In this document: piece after piece, positions 1 to 10,856 of the stretch
Layout of the letters: each line of letters begins with the position of its first letter
Numbering within the stretch: position 1 is the stretch's first letter
Source: Botryosphaeria dothidea
Lineage: Eukaryota > Ascomycota > Dothideomycetes > Botryosphaeriales > Botryosphaeriaceae
Assembly (NCBI GenBank): GCA_011503125.2
Contig: WWBZ02000051.1
Coordinates: 1,054,001 to 1,118,000 of the forward strand
Direction: 5' to 3'
DNA: 64,000 bases
Notes under the pieces: generated by a model
Database searches by the model: none
What the model was told of the DNA's origin: nothing
What the model saw: only the letters and a program-made list of their open reading frames with translations
Program-made: the position numbers and the translations under genes

Positions 1-1083
1 TTCCCTTTGTTAATAGCATCATGCGTGGAGCCGGTCTTCTCACTTTGATAGGCGCTAAGCGTCAATAAAAAGAGCGTTCAACCCAGAAAAGCAATGCCGA
101 ACCCGTGGGGTGGGCAAAATAATGATGATTTCAATGCCCACCGAAAAATCAGAGATATTTGTCGAACTTTAACCCGATACTACTGGACAAAACACAGTCA
201 GCTGGCCAGGTGTCAAAGTGTCAACTAGGAGAAAAGTGTCTGTTAACGTGATAGTTACATTTCTGTTCGCGTTGTGCAAACTGGCTAGCTATCCGGGTGG
301 CTATAGGTAGCTGACCTGTAAGTATCCACTGCATGACTGTCAGGTTCAAGCCGTGGACCGGTGAGTCTCGAGTTTCGGACGATGTTACTTTCGAAGTATT
401 GCAAGTACGGTGGTAGCTCCCATCATGTGCACATGATTGGATCAGTTCGCAGAAGTAGATGTTCAGAGAAAATGTTAAACATACACACCACCATAACCAC
501 TGCACTTCACGTACGTATAACAGCTTCTTCTTGTAAAGCTTTGCAAGCTATTTTTGTACCCCGTCGCTATCCTTACTCCTCAAAAGGCCGAAATGAGTGC
601 TTATGGAGGTAGGAATTTCTACATTTTCGTGATTTTTACTTCGAGCGCTGATCTCTTTTCACTCTCAACTCGCTCGCTCGCTTTTTACTCGTCATCCATC
701 ATCATCGACTTCGTGAACATGAAGTAGATGGGTGATAAACCAATCCAAAAAAAAAAAAAAGGCGCCGCATTAAGATAACTCCAATTAGGCCTGGGGCCGT
801 CTCCCATAATCGCATCAGTCATGCGTCGTTAGGTCATCCTAAGGGTCGGTCGAGTGTAATGTCGTAGGTAGGTAGGTGTCAAGTAGAGACCAAGTGTGAA
901 AAATGTCGAAAACGAAACGACAGAATGCCTCTCAAATCAAAAAGGACCTCCGATAAGAAATCCGGATACCTTTCGGTAGCTTTTTCCTTTCCAGCGTCCA
1001 AACACCAATTTACGTACCAATACCAATAACCAATATCGATGCCAGTATCAATCAACTCAACTGCGGAATCTTCACTCCTCCCC
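1..1083. other. Intergenic, left window edge
   Basis: No convincing gene. The only open frames are short and lack recognisable domains. There is an A homopolymer near 750-762 and a stretch of short gtag repeats near 866-876. The right part should hold the 3' UTR of the leftward gene that ends at 1084. Confidence 0.5.
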
Positions 1084-4000
1084 CTATTCCCAATCCTTCC
1101 ATTCTCTCCTCACTTGGTCCAGCTCTTGTTTGATCCTCTCGGGCTCCAAGCTGCCGGCGACCGATCCGCTTCCATACGAATACCCCAGCTCCCGCTCGCG
1201 CAGAGCTTCGTCCAACAGTCTTCTCAAAGAGCGCTCCTGGTTCTTCAGATCATATTGCATGTTCCTTCGCTCGCGCACTTTGCGCGCCAAATACACGGCA
1301 TCATCATCTGTCACGGAACGGGCCCAGACACGGCGCATACGCGGGCTGTACAGTTGGCACGAATTGCCTTCGCCGGTGACGAGCTCGGCCTCGCTGGGAA
1401 CGAATTGAAGGGTGCGCGTGACATGGTCGGCCAGTCTGGAGCCACGCTTAACGTCGGGGTAGATGGTATCCTCGTAACACTCTTCGCAGACCGTGAATTC
1501 AGGAAGGCCGGGTAGACTGTGCCATAAGGCGCCTAGGAGGACCTCATCGCGCGGGCATTCGCGCTTCCATGCATGTTCACTCGCAAGTTCCAAGAAAGGA
1601 GACATGTCTGGGGTGCCGCTACGGGACTTCAGAGCCCGCTCGTGAATGTCGAGAAGCACATCCAGATACTCCGAAAAGCGCTGACTTGTCGGCCGGAAGG
1701 AGCAGATACGTGCAGAAGAATCCATGCGCTGGAAGTAGCCCTGCAAGGCCGGCATGAGAGCCTCCAAATAGAGCAGATCGCGCTCACAGATATAGAGATT
1801 GGGAACGAAGCCAGTTCCTCTCTTGTTGGGCAGCCCGTACCAAATACCAACATCTTTAGTGTCACCTGGGCAGGGAGCTTCGGTGTCGGTAATGGAAGCA
1901 AGCGAGAAGATCAGATCCAAATCTCTCCTCTTCTCCTTCAGCGTCATGAGCCAAGCAAGTCGATACCATGGTGAACTGAAATGACACCTCTTCGAGAAAT
2001 CGGCAGGAGGTGCTTTGACGAAGTATTTCCTGAACATGGAATTGCCAATGATTTTTTCAAGGCAGTCAGGGCAAATGTCAAACGAGGGGGCGCTGTCTAG
2101 AGTATACCAGTCCAGATGCCGCGAAGAGTAGGTGGATCTTGGACAAGGTGGCAGTGGAAGGTCTGGCATATCCGGGACCGTCTCTCTTAGCAACTCATCC
2201 CCTCGAACAGCGGTGGACGCTGAGCGGGGGTCACTGCGCTCTTTGTAAACATTTCCCTCTGACAATGTGCGCCGTAGCGGAGACTTTGCAGCTTCGACAT
2301 CTTCTCGTACATGGGCCGGAATTGGCACAACTGCTGGGTTCCGCTGATAATCAGAGATCGTCCTTTTTGGGCTTCTCGGGCTCTCTGGAATGAACTGGTA
2401 GCTCTGCTCCGCAGGCATCATGTCATCAACAGGGTAAGGCAGGGACGTTGTCGACTTTGAGGCCGGATGCCTCGCTGGTGAAGGTGATTGGATGTCGATT
2501 CTCGGAGGCGGCTCCTGAAGATAAGGGTCCACTTCTTCCGCTGCGGCCGATTCATACCTACTCTGACGAGACACTGGTCTCGATCGGTCTTTCGGAGCAC
2601 CGGAAAGAGGGAAAGTTGAAGTGTGCTCGGGACGGCTATTGCTGATTTCGATCCGCGGAGACGATGGGCGAAGGTTCGGATCATCTGCAAGGGGGGAGGG
2701 AGCACGTGAATGTAGAGACCCTGGGCGGGAGGCGGGATCCCTGCGGACCCTTGCATCACCATCCTGCGGTCTGAGCCTTGGAGATCGGGGCGGGGATGGA
2801 GGCAATGTGTTTTCTCTCGATCCTGGTGAATCTGGTCTAGACGATGATTTTGAAGACTTCGAGCTCTGACGGTTGTCAGCAGTTCCATACAAAGTCTCCA
2901 ATGTTCCTTGGCGCGAGGGTTTCGGTCTTCCCCAGGGTAGGTCACTGGGAAGAAATTGAGAAGATGAGGGAGTATCCCCAGAAGATGATCCTGAGCTTTT
3001 TGGCGTTGAGCGAGGAGTCGAAGTAGGAGGTGTAGTTGGACGTCCGGACAGGCGATCTCTTTTCGGGTCACGTTCACGTGGAACATTTCGAATATCATCT
3101 CTAACGTCGGCAGGATTGAACGAATAGGGAGAAGACACGCGCTCCCTGATGGGCTCTGAGTCAAGTGCTGGATGCTTGATGCTGTCCTTCTTCGTCTCCA
3201 TCGGAGTGAAGGTGTAAGGGGAAGATACGCGGTCTCGCGCTGGTACGGACGCGCTTAGCGGAGTGCGAAGATCATCTTTCCTGAGATCGACAGGAGCGTA
3301 CGAGTACGGAGAGGATACGCGATCTGGTGGAGAAGTGAGGTCGTGCAGCGAAGTCCTCAGATCATCTTTCTTCAGATCGGCTGGGGTGAATGAGTAGCGT
3401 GCAGGTTTTCGTCGCTCCCGCAGCTTTTGAGACTCATCAGCAGACATGTCTGAACCATCTGAAACGACATTGTCTCGTCGAGAATCCGTTGGAAACAGGG
3501 ACTGCGTTTGAAGCGGAGCAGGTCGAGATTTAGCTGGATCAGTGCGACCGTTGGCGTCGGACCTTGCTCCGGATGCCCTACCAAAAGAAGTCGAGGAGGC
3601 GGCGGACTCGGGCGAGAGGTAAGAATCGCCAGAGTTTCGCTCCTTGTGGGTGGCTGAGGCTCTCGAATACGAGTAGGGCGAGCGCGAACGTGTGGTGTTG
3701 ACGGGTGGATCGCGCAGATCAGTCTGCAAGGGCGGAGCCCTCTGGCGGCCCGCGTGTTGGCGCATGCTTCTTCGAGCTCGAACGTCGTCTGGAGATTTCT
3801 CTGCACCATCACCGTTGCCCGGCACAAGCACGAAGCGACGCTCTTGGTTGAAGCGTGCCATTTCGTCTTCCACCTCGACCATTATCGGCTCCTGGTCAAT
3901 GCAACCCCGGTTCGGCGCCTCATCACCCCGCTTTCCGTCTGCCGACGGCGCATGACCCGCCTCTTTCGCAAGCGCTACTTCGATGTCCTCGACAGTGGGG

Positions 4001-4302
4001 CATGGCGGCCACGATGCTCTCCTGCGGCGCTCGATGCGATATGAAGCGGTAGGTGGTGGGGTCGGTGGGTAGCGGTCGCGGCCGCGGAGATCGTCGTAAG
4101 CGTAGGCGCGCGTGTAATCATCGGCGTAGCGGTCGTCGTAGTCGGCGGTGCGCCGTTGGTCGTAGGCGTAGTACTCGGTGCGACGGCGATCGTAGGGGTA
4201 GTTTTGGCCCTTCACTTGCTCGTAGTCGCGCGACCGCGAGGTGTTCGGCTCGTAGCGGCGACTCGAGTAGCGGGGCCGGTCGTCGAAGTCGCGGTATGCC
4301 AT
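1084..4302 (-). CDS. Large disordered conserved fungal protein with four 30-residue repeats
   Basis: One uninterrupted frame of 1072 codons. I take the ATG at 4302 (MAYRDFDD); the open frame extends slightly upstream but only through a GTG. The first ~650 residues are low complexity: a Tyr/Arg/Asp-rich start, then Ser/Pro/Arg-rich sequence. About residues 300-420 hold four tandem copies of a ~30-residue unit with core RVSSPYSF.P and a KKDDLR-like second half. The C-terminal ~330 residues look folded. They carry a CPDC pair, further Cys, a CEECYED motif and a charged, probably helical end (LRRLLDEALRERE), so zinc binding is plausible. I do not recognise a named family. Similar long fungal proteins are often given vague SR-related names, which I would not rely on. 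Confidence 0.8.
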   Translation of the reverse strand: MAYRDFDDRPRYSSRRYEPNTSRSRDYEQVKGQNYPYDRRRTEYYAYDQRRTADYDDRYADDYTRAYAYDDLRGRDRYPPTPPPTASYRIERRRRASWPPCPTVEDIEVALAKEAGHAPSADGKRGDEAPNRGCIDQEPIMVEVEDEMARFNQERRFVLVPGNGDGAEKSPDDVRARRSMRQHAGRQRAPPLQTDLRDPPVNTTRSRSPYSYSRASATHKERNSGDSYLSPESAASSTSFGRASGARSDANGRTDPAKSRPAPLQTQSLFPTDSRRDNVVSDGSDMSADESQKLRERRKPARYSFTPADLKKDDLRTSLHDLTSPPDRVSSPYSYAPVDLRKDDLRTPLSASVPARDRVSSPYTFTPMETKKDSIKHPALDSEPIRERVSSPYSFNPADVRDDIRNVPRERDPKRDRLSGRPTTPPTSTPRSTPKSSGSSSGDTPSSSQFLPSDLPWGRPKPSRQGTLETLYGTADNRQSSKSSKSSSRPDSPGSRENTLPPSPPRSPRLRPQDGDARVRRDPASRPGSLHSRAPSPLADDPNLRPSSPRIEISNSRPEHTSTFPLSGAPKDRSRPVSRQSRYESAAAEEVDPYLQEPPPRIDIQSPSPARHPASKSTTSLPYPVDDMMPAEQSYQFIPESPRSPKRTISDYQRNPAVVPIPAHVREDVEAAKSPLRRTLSEGNVYKERSDPRSASTAVRGDELLRETVPDMPDLPLPPCPRSTYSSRHLDWYTLDSAPSFDICPDCLEKIIGNSMFRKYFVKAPPADFSKRCHFSSPWYRLAWLMTLKEKRRDLDLIFSLASITDTEAPCPGDTKDVGIWYGLPNKRGTGFVPNLYICERDLLYLEALMPALQGYFQRMDSSARICSFRPTSQRFSEYLDVLLDIHERALKSRSGTPDMSPFLELASEHAWKRECPRDEVLLGALWHSLPGLPEFTVCEECYEDTIYPDVKRGSRLADHVTRTLQFVPSEAELVTGEGNSCQLYSPRMRRVWARSVTDDDAVYLARKVRERRNMQYDLKNQERSLRRLLDEALRERELGYSYGSGSVAGSLEPERIKQELDQVRREWKDWE

Positions 4303-5378
4303 GCACGGCACTGGTGTCGGGTTGCAAGAAGAATAGGAAGCAGAGCGGGCTGCAAGGGGAGGATGGTGGTGGCTTTAAGGCGGGATATGGAGGAGGACGG
4401 GCAGGTGGCAGCAGTCACGCAAATCCATGCGCCTTTGGGAAGGGTGTGGTGGGGGAAGCTGGGCCGGGCGGATGTAGGCTGACGCAGTTGGAGCGGTGGA
4501 ACAGTGGAGGATGCGCAGGGCGACTAACTGGTCGCGGCCTGGTCAGGGTCCCGTTCTGCATCGGGTGTCAGCTTGGCCTGCAACGTTGGAGCGCACACCA
4601 GGGCTCACCTGCCACTTGAGAGCCTTGCCGTCACCGCACCTCCACTTTGCTCCAGAGCTAGCCCCGAGCCGCAAAGGGGCATGCCAATCGCCGCCCGCTT
4701 CCATCGCCACACCCACATGGCGCCTATTTTGGGCTCGCGGCCGCCCAAATACGACGAGACTGCTACCGGTGGCGTCAGCTCCGCCGCCCGGTCGTGAGAT
4801 TCGCCCAAGAGCCGCACGCTCTCCTGCGCCCTCCCGTCTGCCATGCGCTGCGCATGCTGTGGTCTGTCGACCGAGCGGCGCCACGTCCACATGCCGCGCA
4901 GCTCGACCGTGTAATGTTCGTGCCTACACATGTCGCCGGCATTGGGACGGCATGGAGCACTTATGCGCGCTGCCCGACCTTCCGCCCCTCGCCCGGCCTA
5001 TCCAGAGTCCACGCATGTCTTGAAATCCTAGAACCTGCAGAACAGCCCGCATACTATCAGTCATAAATTCGTCGCTATACATGCAAGGGTCATCCTGTTG
5101 TCCTGCAGCGCTACTCGGGTGCGCCAGCCGGTTCGCAAGCGTCATCGGCGGCCGCCGCCTAGTGTGCTCCCCAGCTTGCGCTCTCGGTGTACTTAGCGCT
5201 CACCTGCGCCTACAGAATGTATTCAATCTGCGCGAGGCAGCCTGCCCTCAGTATGCCCGAGCAAAAGACCTCTCCCCACCGCTGTGCAGGTCACCCTCAC
5301 GTGGCGGCTGACCCGAAAAGCAAACATGAAAAAGCGGGCGTCGCCGGTCAGTCTCCTCGTGGCGTTCCCATCCTGCTG
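4303..5378. other. Intergenic, GC-rich promoter region of the 1084-4302 gene
   Basis: About 1.1 kb of GC-rich sequence upstream of the leftward gene and downstream of the dehydrogenase. Several overlapping open frames exist on both strands, as expected from the GC content, but none has a signal peptide, domain or supporting splice sites. I see no gene here. Confidence 0.5.
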
Positions 5379-6554
5379 CTACCAAGGGTGAGGCTGCCCG
5401 CTGTCAGCGAATGCGGACCGAGTAAGCGTCTCGGGGCTCGTGACCACTCACCATGTTCTCCCACGTCCAGAAGGTGCCGCTGTGCTGGATGCCTTTGCTC
5501 TGTATAACATCGATCATTCCCGCTACAGATACTTCGGGGCTGATTTGACCGTCGATGGGCCAAGGCAGATTGATGTTGGACATATCCCTAAGACAGTATG
5601 AGCCTCAACGGCGGTTCCGGGCTGCTGCGTGTCTTACGTTGCCACTTCTCCTGGATGGATTGCGAGAATAATCGTGTCATCGTCTTTGCGCTTCAGTTCC
5701 GCTGCCATGTGCTGTACTTCCGCGTCAGCGGGGCGGGGAAAGAGACGATGCTGCCTGCAGACCGGCCAAAGCGTTTACATACTCGAAGCATTTGGTTCAA
5801 AGCGCACTTTGAGGCGGCGTAGGCGGCAAATCTGATGCGCGTCAGCACACGTCCAACGTTAGCAGCGCTCTAGGCAGTACCCATCCTCCATCTCTCTGAA
5901 GTTGACGGCCGAACCCGAGTCACTGGACATGAAGACGATGGTGCCGATAGGGATGTTAGTCTGCAGCAGCTTCTGCGCAGTGATAATCGGGCCAATAGTG
6001 TTGGTATGCAAGTGGAAGGCAAATTCGTCGAAGGATCTGGAATCATGGTGAGAGACATGCAGGTGGATTCAGAGGGACAATGGAGGACTGACAGTTCAGT
6101 GGCCCTCTGGTAACAGGATGGTCAGTCCATTCCAAGCCAGGCGGGTGGTACAGAAGAAACAATAGGCTCACATTCGGGTATCTCAGGACCCCGGCATTGA
6201 TTACGACATAGTCTATCTTGAGGTTGGGGATTGCGGCGAGCTGATTCACGAAGTTCTGTCCACGGATCAACTGGCAGCCCTCAGCGGCGGCGCGAGGGAG
6301 TCTGGTCGTACGACTATGCTGGCTTCTGATAATATGTCACAGACAAACATCTGGCAACGGCCGTGGTCGTTCCCCGAGTGGCCCCAGAGGGCAGAAGCAT
6401 GCTCGGCATAGGGTTGTCGGACAGTGGCGATGATCTTCTCGCCGCGCGCTAGCAGCTGGCGGACGAACTCGAGGCCAATGCCTCTGCTAGCGCCCACGAC
6501 GACCCAGGTGGTGGTCTCCTGGTCGCTGTACAGCGCATCTGGTATTTGGTTCAT
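5379..6554 (-). CDS. Short-chain dehydrogenase/reductase, eight exons
   Basis: A 260-residue classical SDR assembled from eight exons: 6554-6315, 6270-6172, 6106-6093, 6036-5881, 5831-5783, 5711-5638, 5587-5452 and 5393-5379. The cofactor motif GASRGIG is near residue 20, NAG follows in exon 2, the active-site Ser in VFMSSDSG and the catalytic YAASK in exon 5. It ends in WTWENMPHPW, the Trp-rich tail usual for the C-factor-like fungal SDR group. All junctions keep frame. Exon 3 is only 14 bases and the last exon 15 bases. The first donor (gtcgta) is weak and its intron is only 44 bases, so that junction is the least certain. Substrate unknown. Confidence 0.8.
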
Positions 6555-7506
6555 GTTTGTTGCAAGCCGACAGAAAATTTGGCGAGTGCGGCGCGCTTCG
6601 GCGGGACACTACCTGCATGCTAGTGAAAAGTGGGAGGTGATAGGCAAAGCCACCGTCCGCTGTGTCGTGTGCTCCAGATGAACCGGCTCCAGGTCCAGCA
6701 GCGGCCAGGGGCGATCAAGCGACGGCCGGTGGTGCGAAAGGCGTCCTAGGGAAAATAGCTGGCAGAATACGATGTAGGTCCCCTCGTTGATCTGGCAGTT
6801 GGCCAAGGCCCGACAGAACCGGGCGCCCGCAGAGCTGGCGACAGGGAAGCTGCATGCGTATGTGCATCATCGCGGCCGCGTCTGCTCGCCAACACCGGAG
6901 ATCAAAAGAGGATACGGCGCTGTGTTCTAGACGTGAGCACTATTCCGAAGGTGCATTCTGGTGCTGGGCGAGGAGTGAAGGCATAACGGACTTCATGATT
7001 CATGGGGCGCATGCGTCAATCGGAGCGTGCGGTTGCCCTGAGCGCTGAAGGAGATCCCGCCGACCTGGACGCTGCCACAGAAGCGTCGCAGCATCTCGCA
7101 CATGACCTCAACCACAAAAGCCTCGCTCGAGGCTTGCCGAAGATGCCGTCATGCAATCCGCGGCCTTCCAGCCGGCTCTTGCGAGGCGCGCAGGGCTTGG
7201 GGCGCGAACAATCGCCGACCTGGAGCGCGGTGCAAACTAGCCACACCGCCGCCACAGCTCCGTTTCCTCCCGACGACCGGGCCCTTTACCCGAGAAATAT
7301 CATCTTCGCTCTGATTGGCTAGCCGGACGCGGCTGACCTGGGCTAAAGACGAATCTCTTCCGTCACCGTCGACTTTTTCTTCTCTTCTTCCTCACCTCTC
7401 GCACTCTTCATCAGACTCCACTTGAACACCGACAGACCTCGTCGTCGACCAATTCATCCGCTTCCTTCCATTCTCTATCCGCTACACGCCTACACCTTTA
7501 ATCAAA
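6555..7506. promoter_or_regulatory. Divergent intergenic region: SDR and cytochrome c promoters
   Basis: About 950 bases between the leftward SDR and rightward cytochrome c. The last ~140 bases before the cytochrome c ATG are rich in pyrimidines (cttct/cctc runs), typical of strongly expressed fungal promoters and 5' UTRs. No additional gene seen. Confidence 0.5.
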
Positions 7507-8295
7507 ATGGGTTTCGAGTCCGGTATGCGCGACACTCTCCTAGTCTCCTTTCATCCCCAACGCCCGACGCGACGCAACGGTGGCCACTTGTTCCGTCCGG
7601 AAGCACCTGTCATACCTGGCGATGGATCCATGAGCTGGCACACATCGCTTCAATGCCTCATGGCTGAATGCGCGCCTATGCGCCTGCGCGTCGCCGCTTG
7701 ACTGCTTTCGCGACTGAGGGTGTTCTTCGCCGCCGTTCAGTCGCATCCCAATCGTGGATACACTCTGGCTTCATTCATCGAGCAATAGCTAACGTCTCGG
7801 CTTCAGGCGACGCTAAGAAGGGTGCCAACCTCTTCAAGGTACGTTGATGCGGAAGGAAAAGTCCCCTTTGGAAAACCGGTTTTTCGAGGCTCCCTACGCG
7901 ATAGACCGCTCTGACACGCCTCACAGACCCGTTGCGCTCAGTGCCACACCCTGAAGGCCGACGAGGGCAACAAGGTCGGCCCTAAGCTTCACGGTCTCTT
8001 TGGCCGCAAGTCCGGCCAGGTCGAAGGCTTCTCCTACACCGACGCCAACAAGCAGAAGGGTGTCACGTGGGACGAGAACAGCTTGGTATGTCTTCTGGCG
8101 TCGCCGGTGACCAATGCACCTGTCCACGGTGTTGTCGTCGGCGCTGCGCGCATTTGTCACTAACCACCTCCCCAGTTCGACTACCTCGAGAACCCCAAGA
8201 AGTACATTCCGGGTACCAAGATGGCCTTCGGTGGTCTCAAGAAGCCCAAGGACCGCAACGACCTTATCACCTTCCTCAAGGACGAGACCGCATAG
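7507..8295 (+). CDS. CYC1: Cytochrome c
   Basis: Mitochondrial electron carrier between complex III and cytochrome c oxidase. Four exons, 7507-7522, 7807-7838, 7927-8085 and 8176-8295, give 108 residues, the normal fungal length. The haem site CAQCH lies early in exon 3. The axial Met is in GTKMAFGG in exon 4, and the usual [11 protein letters not shown] and YIPGTKM blocks are present. The first exon encodes only the MGFES leader plus one base, so the gene is invisible to simple ORF calling. All junctions keep frame. The long first intron (284 bases) compared with the other two (88 and 90) may hold regulatory sequence; that is inference. Confidence 0.97.
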
Positions 8296-9534
8296 ACGAC
8301 CTGACCAACGATACCTCAACGACTTCTACCTTATTTCCTCTTCCCTTCTATCATGTACCATCAAGAGACTAGACGTACGATAGGCGGGTTCCATTGGTGG
8401 TGGTGTTCCTCTGTTGTGCTTGTATAATACATGGTTTTGCGTACGCTAGACATAGACCGTTTTCGCAGTGGTTCATTGTCCAGCGACACCAACAAAATGA
8501 TTAATTCTCCACTTCCGACTTCGGGCCTCTCATCTTATCGAACATTGACACCTCCGATGCTGATCTGTTTACATTGTGACATCTATCTTTAGGGCTGAAA
8601 ACACGTCACATCCGATCGCGACCGGGAATGCGACGCGCTGAATAAACTTTTTGCAATCCACACTTGGGACACGTCATACTGCGTTTGCCAGCTCGGGACG
8701 AAGCGAACATTTCGAAGAGGACGCCGACCACGAAACTTAAGCGGAAGTCTCTCAATTGACGACCTCGACGCCTGCGGAGAAAGTCGGCCACGATTGCAGC
8801 AACGACAATTTCCCACATACTCACAGCTCGATCTCGATCCCCTGTCCGGTGACGGCCCAATGTTTCCAAGCTTGTCTCAGCCTCCGCGTTGTTTTCCAGC
8901 GGAGCAGCTCCCGCCGCCAACGGGCCGACCGGTGCTGCGCGCTGTACTCCGCTGAAAGCTCCGCAAGGGGTGGACGGCCGGCGCCGAATTCTCCGGCAAA
9001 CCATTCGTTCCCCCTATGAACAGCTCGTAAGCGAAAAGGATTGTTGCCAATACCGTATGCGTTGTTGAAAAGGAATCGCGGTCTTACGGGTGTCACGCCA
9101 CCGGCACTGAGGAGGGCCAAAAGACGGCAACAGCGACGAGGAGTGCCAAAGCTCCCGGAGATCCCGTCCGTGCCACATGAGCGCTGTTTCATGGGCGTGC
9201 GGGCGGTCAGTTGCGGCTTTGTGTTTCCTCTTGGATAATGACGTGCGCGGATGTTGGTTTGCGTATAGACCGTGATGCTTCATAGCCCTGGGTATCTAAT
9301 GTGTATATGCCTTCCTGCCTCCCATGCGTGTTGCTCCTTTTTGGCAAGTACTCCGTCCCTTTTTTGTGTGTGTCCAATATGCCGCTGTGTCCATGCTGCT
9401 GAAGAAAATGGCCAGAACGCAATGCATGCGCCCTTTTTCCCTCGTGCCAGCTCCGTGCCGCAACATGTGCGTTGTACAGTTATCTCTCTCCCATCTGACC
9501 GTCAGCAGCCTCATCCTCCAGAGCTGTGTGCCTC
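8296..9534. other. Intergenic between cytochrome c and 9535-10292
   Basis: About 1.2 kb. It should contain the 3' UTRs of the two converging genes. Overlapping open frames at 8600-9280 on both strands have no domain, signal peptide or splice support. I see no gene. Confidence 0.45.
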
Positions 9535-10143
9535 TTACGCCGGCGTCCCCGACCTACTCTTCCGCGACGAAGGACTGTTGCTCTCCCTATCCCTCTTGTT
9601 GCTGCCGCTAGCCGACCGCGAGCCCGACGGCTGCTGTTGCTGCTGCGGAGGCGGCGGCGGCGTCGCGTCTTCCCACTCCGGGTCCGAATCGTCGCTATCG
9701 AAGCCGGCCACGATCTTCTCGAAGTGGAGGCGCGTCTGCGGGAGGGACTGTTTGTTGAGAAACCCAGATCAGAGAAAAGCGTTCTCCAATCGTAGACCTA
9801 GAAAATAAGGCGAGGTGCGAATCGCGGCGAACGCGTTGGTAGAAAAAAAAAAGCATGTAGGGACATAGATGCACAAGCATCGTTTTCAACCTTTTTTCTC
9901 CTCTCCTCCCCGCATCCCTGTATCAACGCCTACAGAAGACCCAGCAGACTGGTAACCGGCAAACGCGGAAAAAAAATAAATACATCGGAACGTACCTCGT
10001 TCCTCGCGACCGAGTGCCAAATCAGCATCTCGTTGCTCTCCAGTATCCGGGCCGCGTTGTACCGCCGCTCGCGCTCCTCGAACGTCTCATCGCGCGTCAG
10101 CGCCGACCGGTGGTGGTGGTGATGGTGGTGCCGCCGCGCATCT

Positions 10144-10174
<31 letters not shown>

Positions 10175-10292
10175 GGGCTGATGCCGTCGCGCCGTGGACG
10201 TGAGCTGGTCGGTTGCGCGCTTGCCGGTCTTGCTGGAGCGCGGTGTAGGGCTGGTGCGAAGGTTGCTGAGGCTGCGGATGGTTGGAGGGCAT
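9535..10292 (-). CDS. Small conserved-looking fungal protein with poly-Gly and poly-His tracts
   Basis: Two exons, 10292-9996 and 9747-9535, joined by a 248-base intron with gtacg donor and cag acceptor, give 169 residues in frame. The N-terminus is Gln/Pro-rich, followed by runs of about ten Gly and seven His encoded by GCC- and GTG-type repeats on the plus strand. The only part that looks folded straddles the intron: TRDETFEERERRYNAARI, SNEMLIWHSVARNE, then SLPQTRLHFEKIVAGFDSD. An acidic and Ser/Arg-rich tail follows. That central helix-rich block is probably the conserved core. I do not recognise the family and assign no function. Confidence 0.7.
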
Positions 10293-10856
10293 TTGGTGTG
10301 GCTGGCGGAGAACAGTCTCGGGAGAGAGGGAGGTTGAGGACGCGATTTGTTAGATGAGGAAAGAAGCGCTTGTTGGGCGGGAATAGGAAGGTGTGAGATA
10401 AAGGTGGAGCGACGGGGTGCGCTTCGAGAGGGCGGCCGAGGAGTCAAGGTGGAGATGCGCAGCTGGTAGCGGAAAGTGACAGGTCGGCTGCTGCTTTGTG
10501 TGACTTGCGATGTGTGAGGGGATTCACATCTTGTTCGTGTCAGCCTCTTGACGGCTTCTGATCGGACAAGAAGATGCGGACGACAATCATCGAAAGGGGC
10601 GGGAACGTGATGGGCGATGCCTAGCAAGCCCGCCGCTCTATTACTGCAAACTAGAGATCTGACGTGCTTCCCTTTTCCGCGCCCCGCGGCCCGCCCCGCA
10701 CCGGATTTCATCCTGGGAGAAACTTTTGTTTCTATCACCCGAAACATTCCACAATCAGCAGTCCAGGTCGCACAAATGCTAAGTCATGACCATTTGCATT
10801 GAATTCTATTTTTCATCACACATGACATCTTCCCTCTACTCTATGGGTATACACAT

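Noticed and set aside
305..360. ggttcaagcc resembling a tRNA B-box
   Set aside because: No matching A-box or acceptor stem around it; no tRNA cloverleaf can be drawn.
4053..4619. 188-codon Gly/Arg-rich frame at the start of the first gene
   Set aside because: Overlaps the real N-terminus on the other strand and has random composition.
10097..10747. 216-codon minus frame overlapping the poly-Gly protein
   Set aside because: Different frame from the exon with splice support; Arg/Ser/Pro composition suggests leader sequence, not protein.
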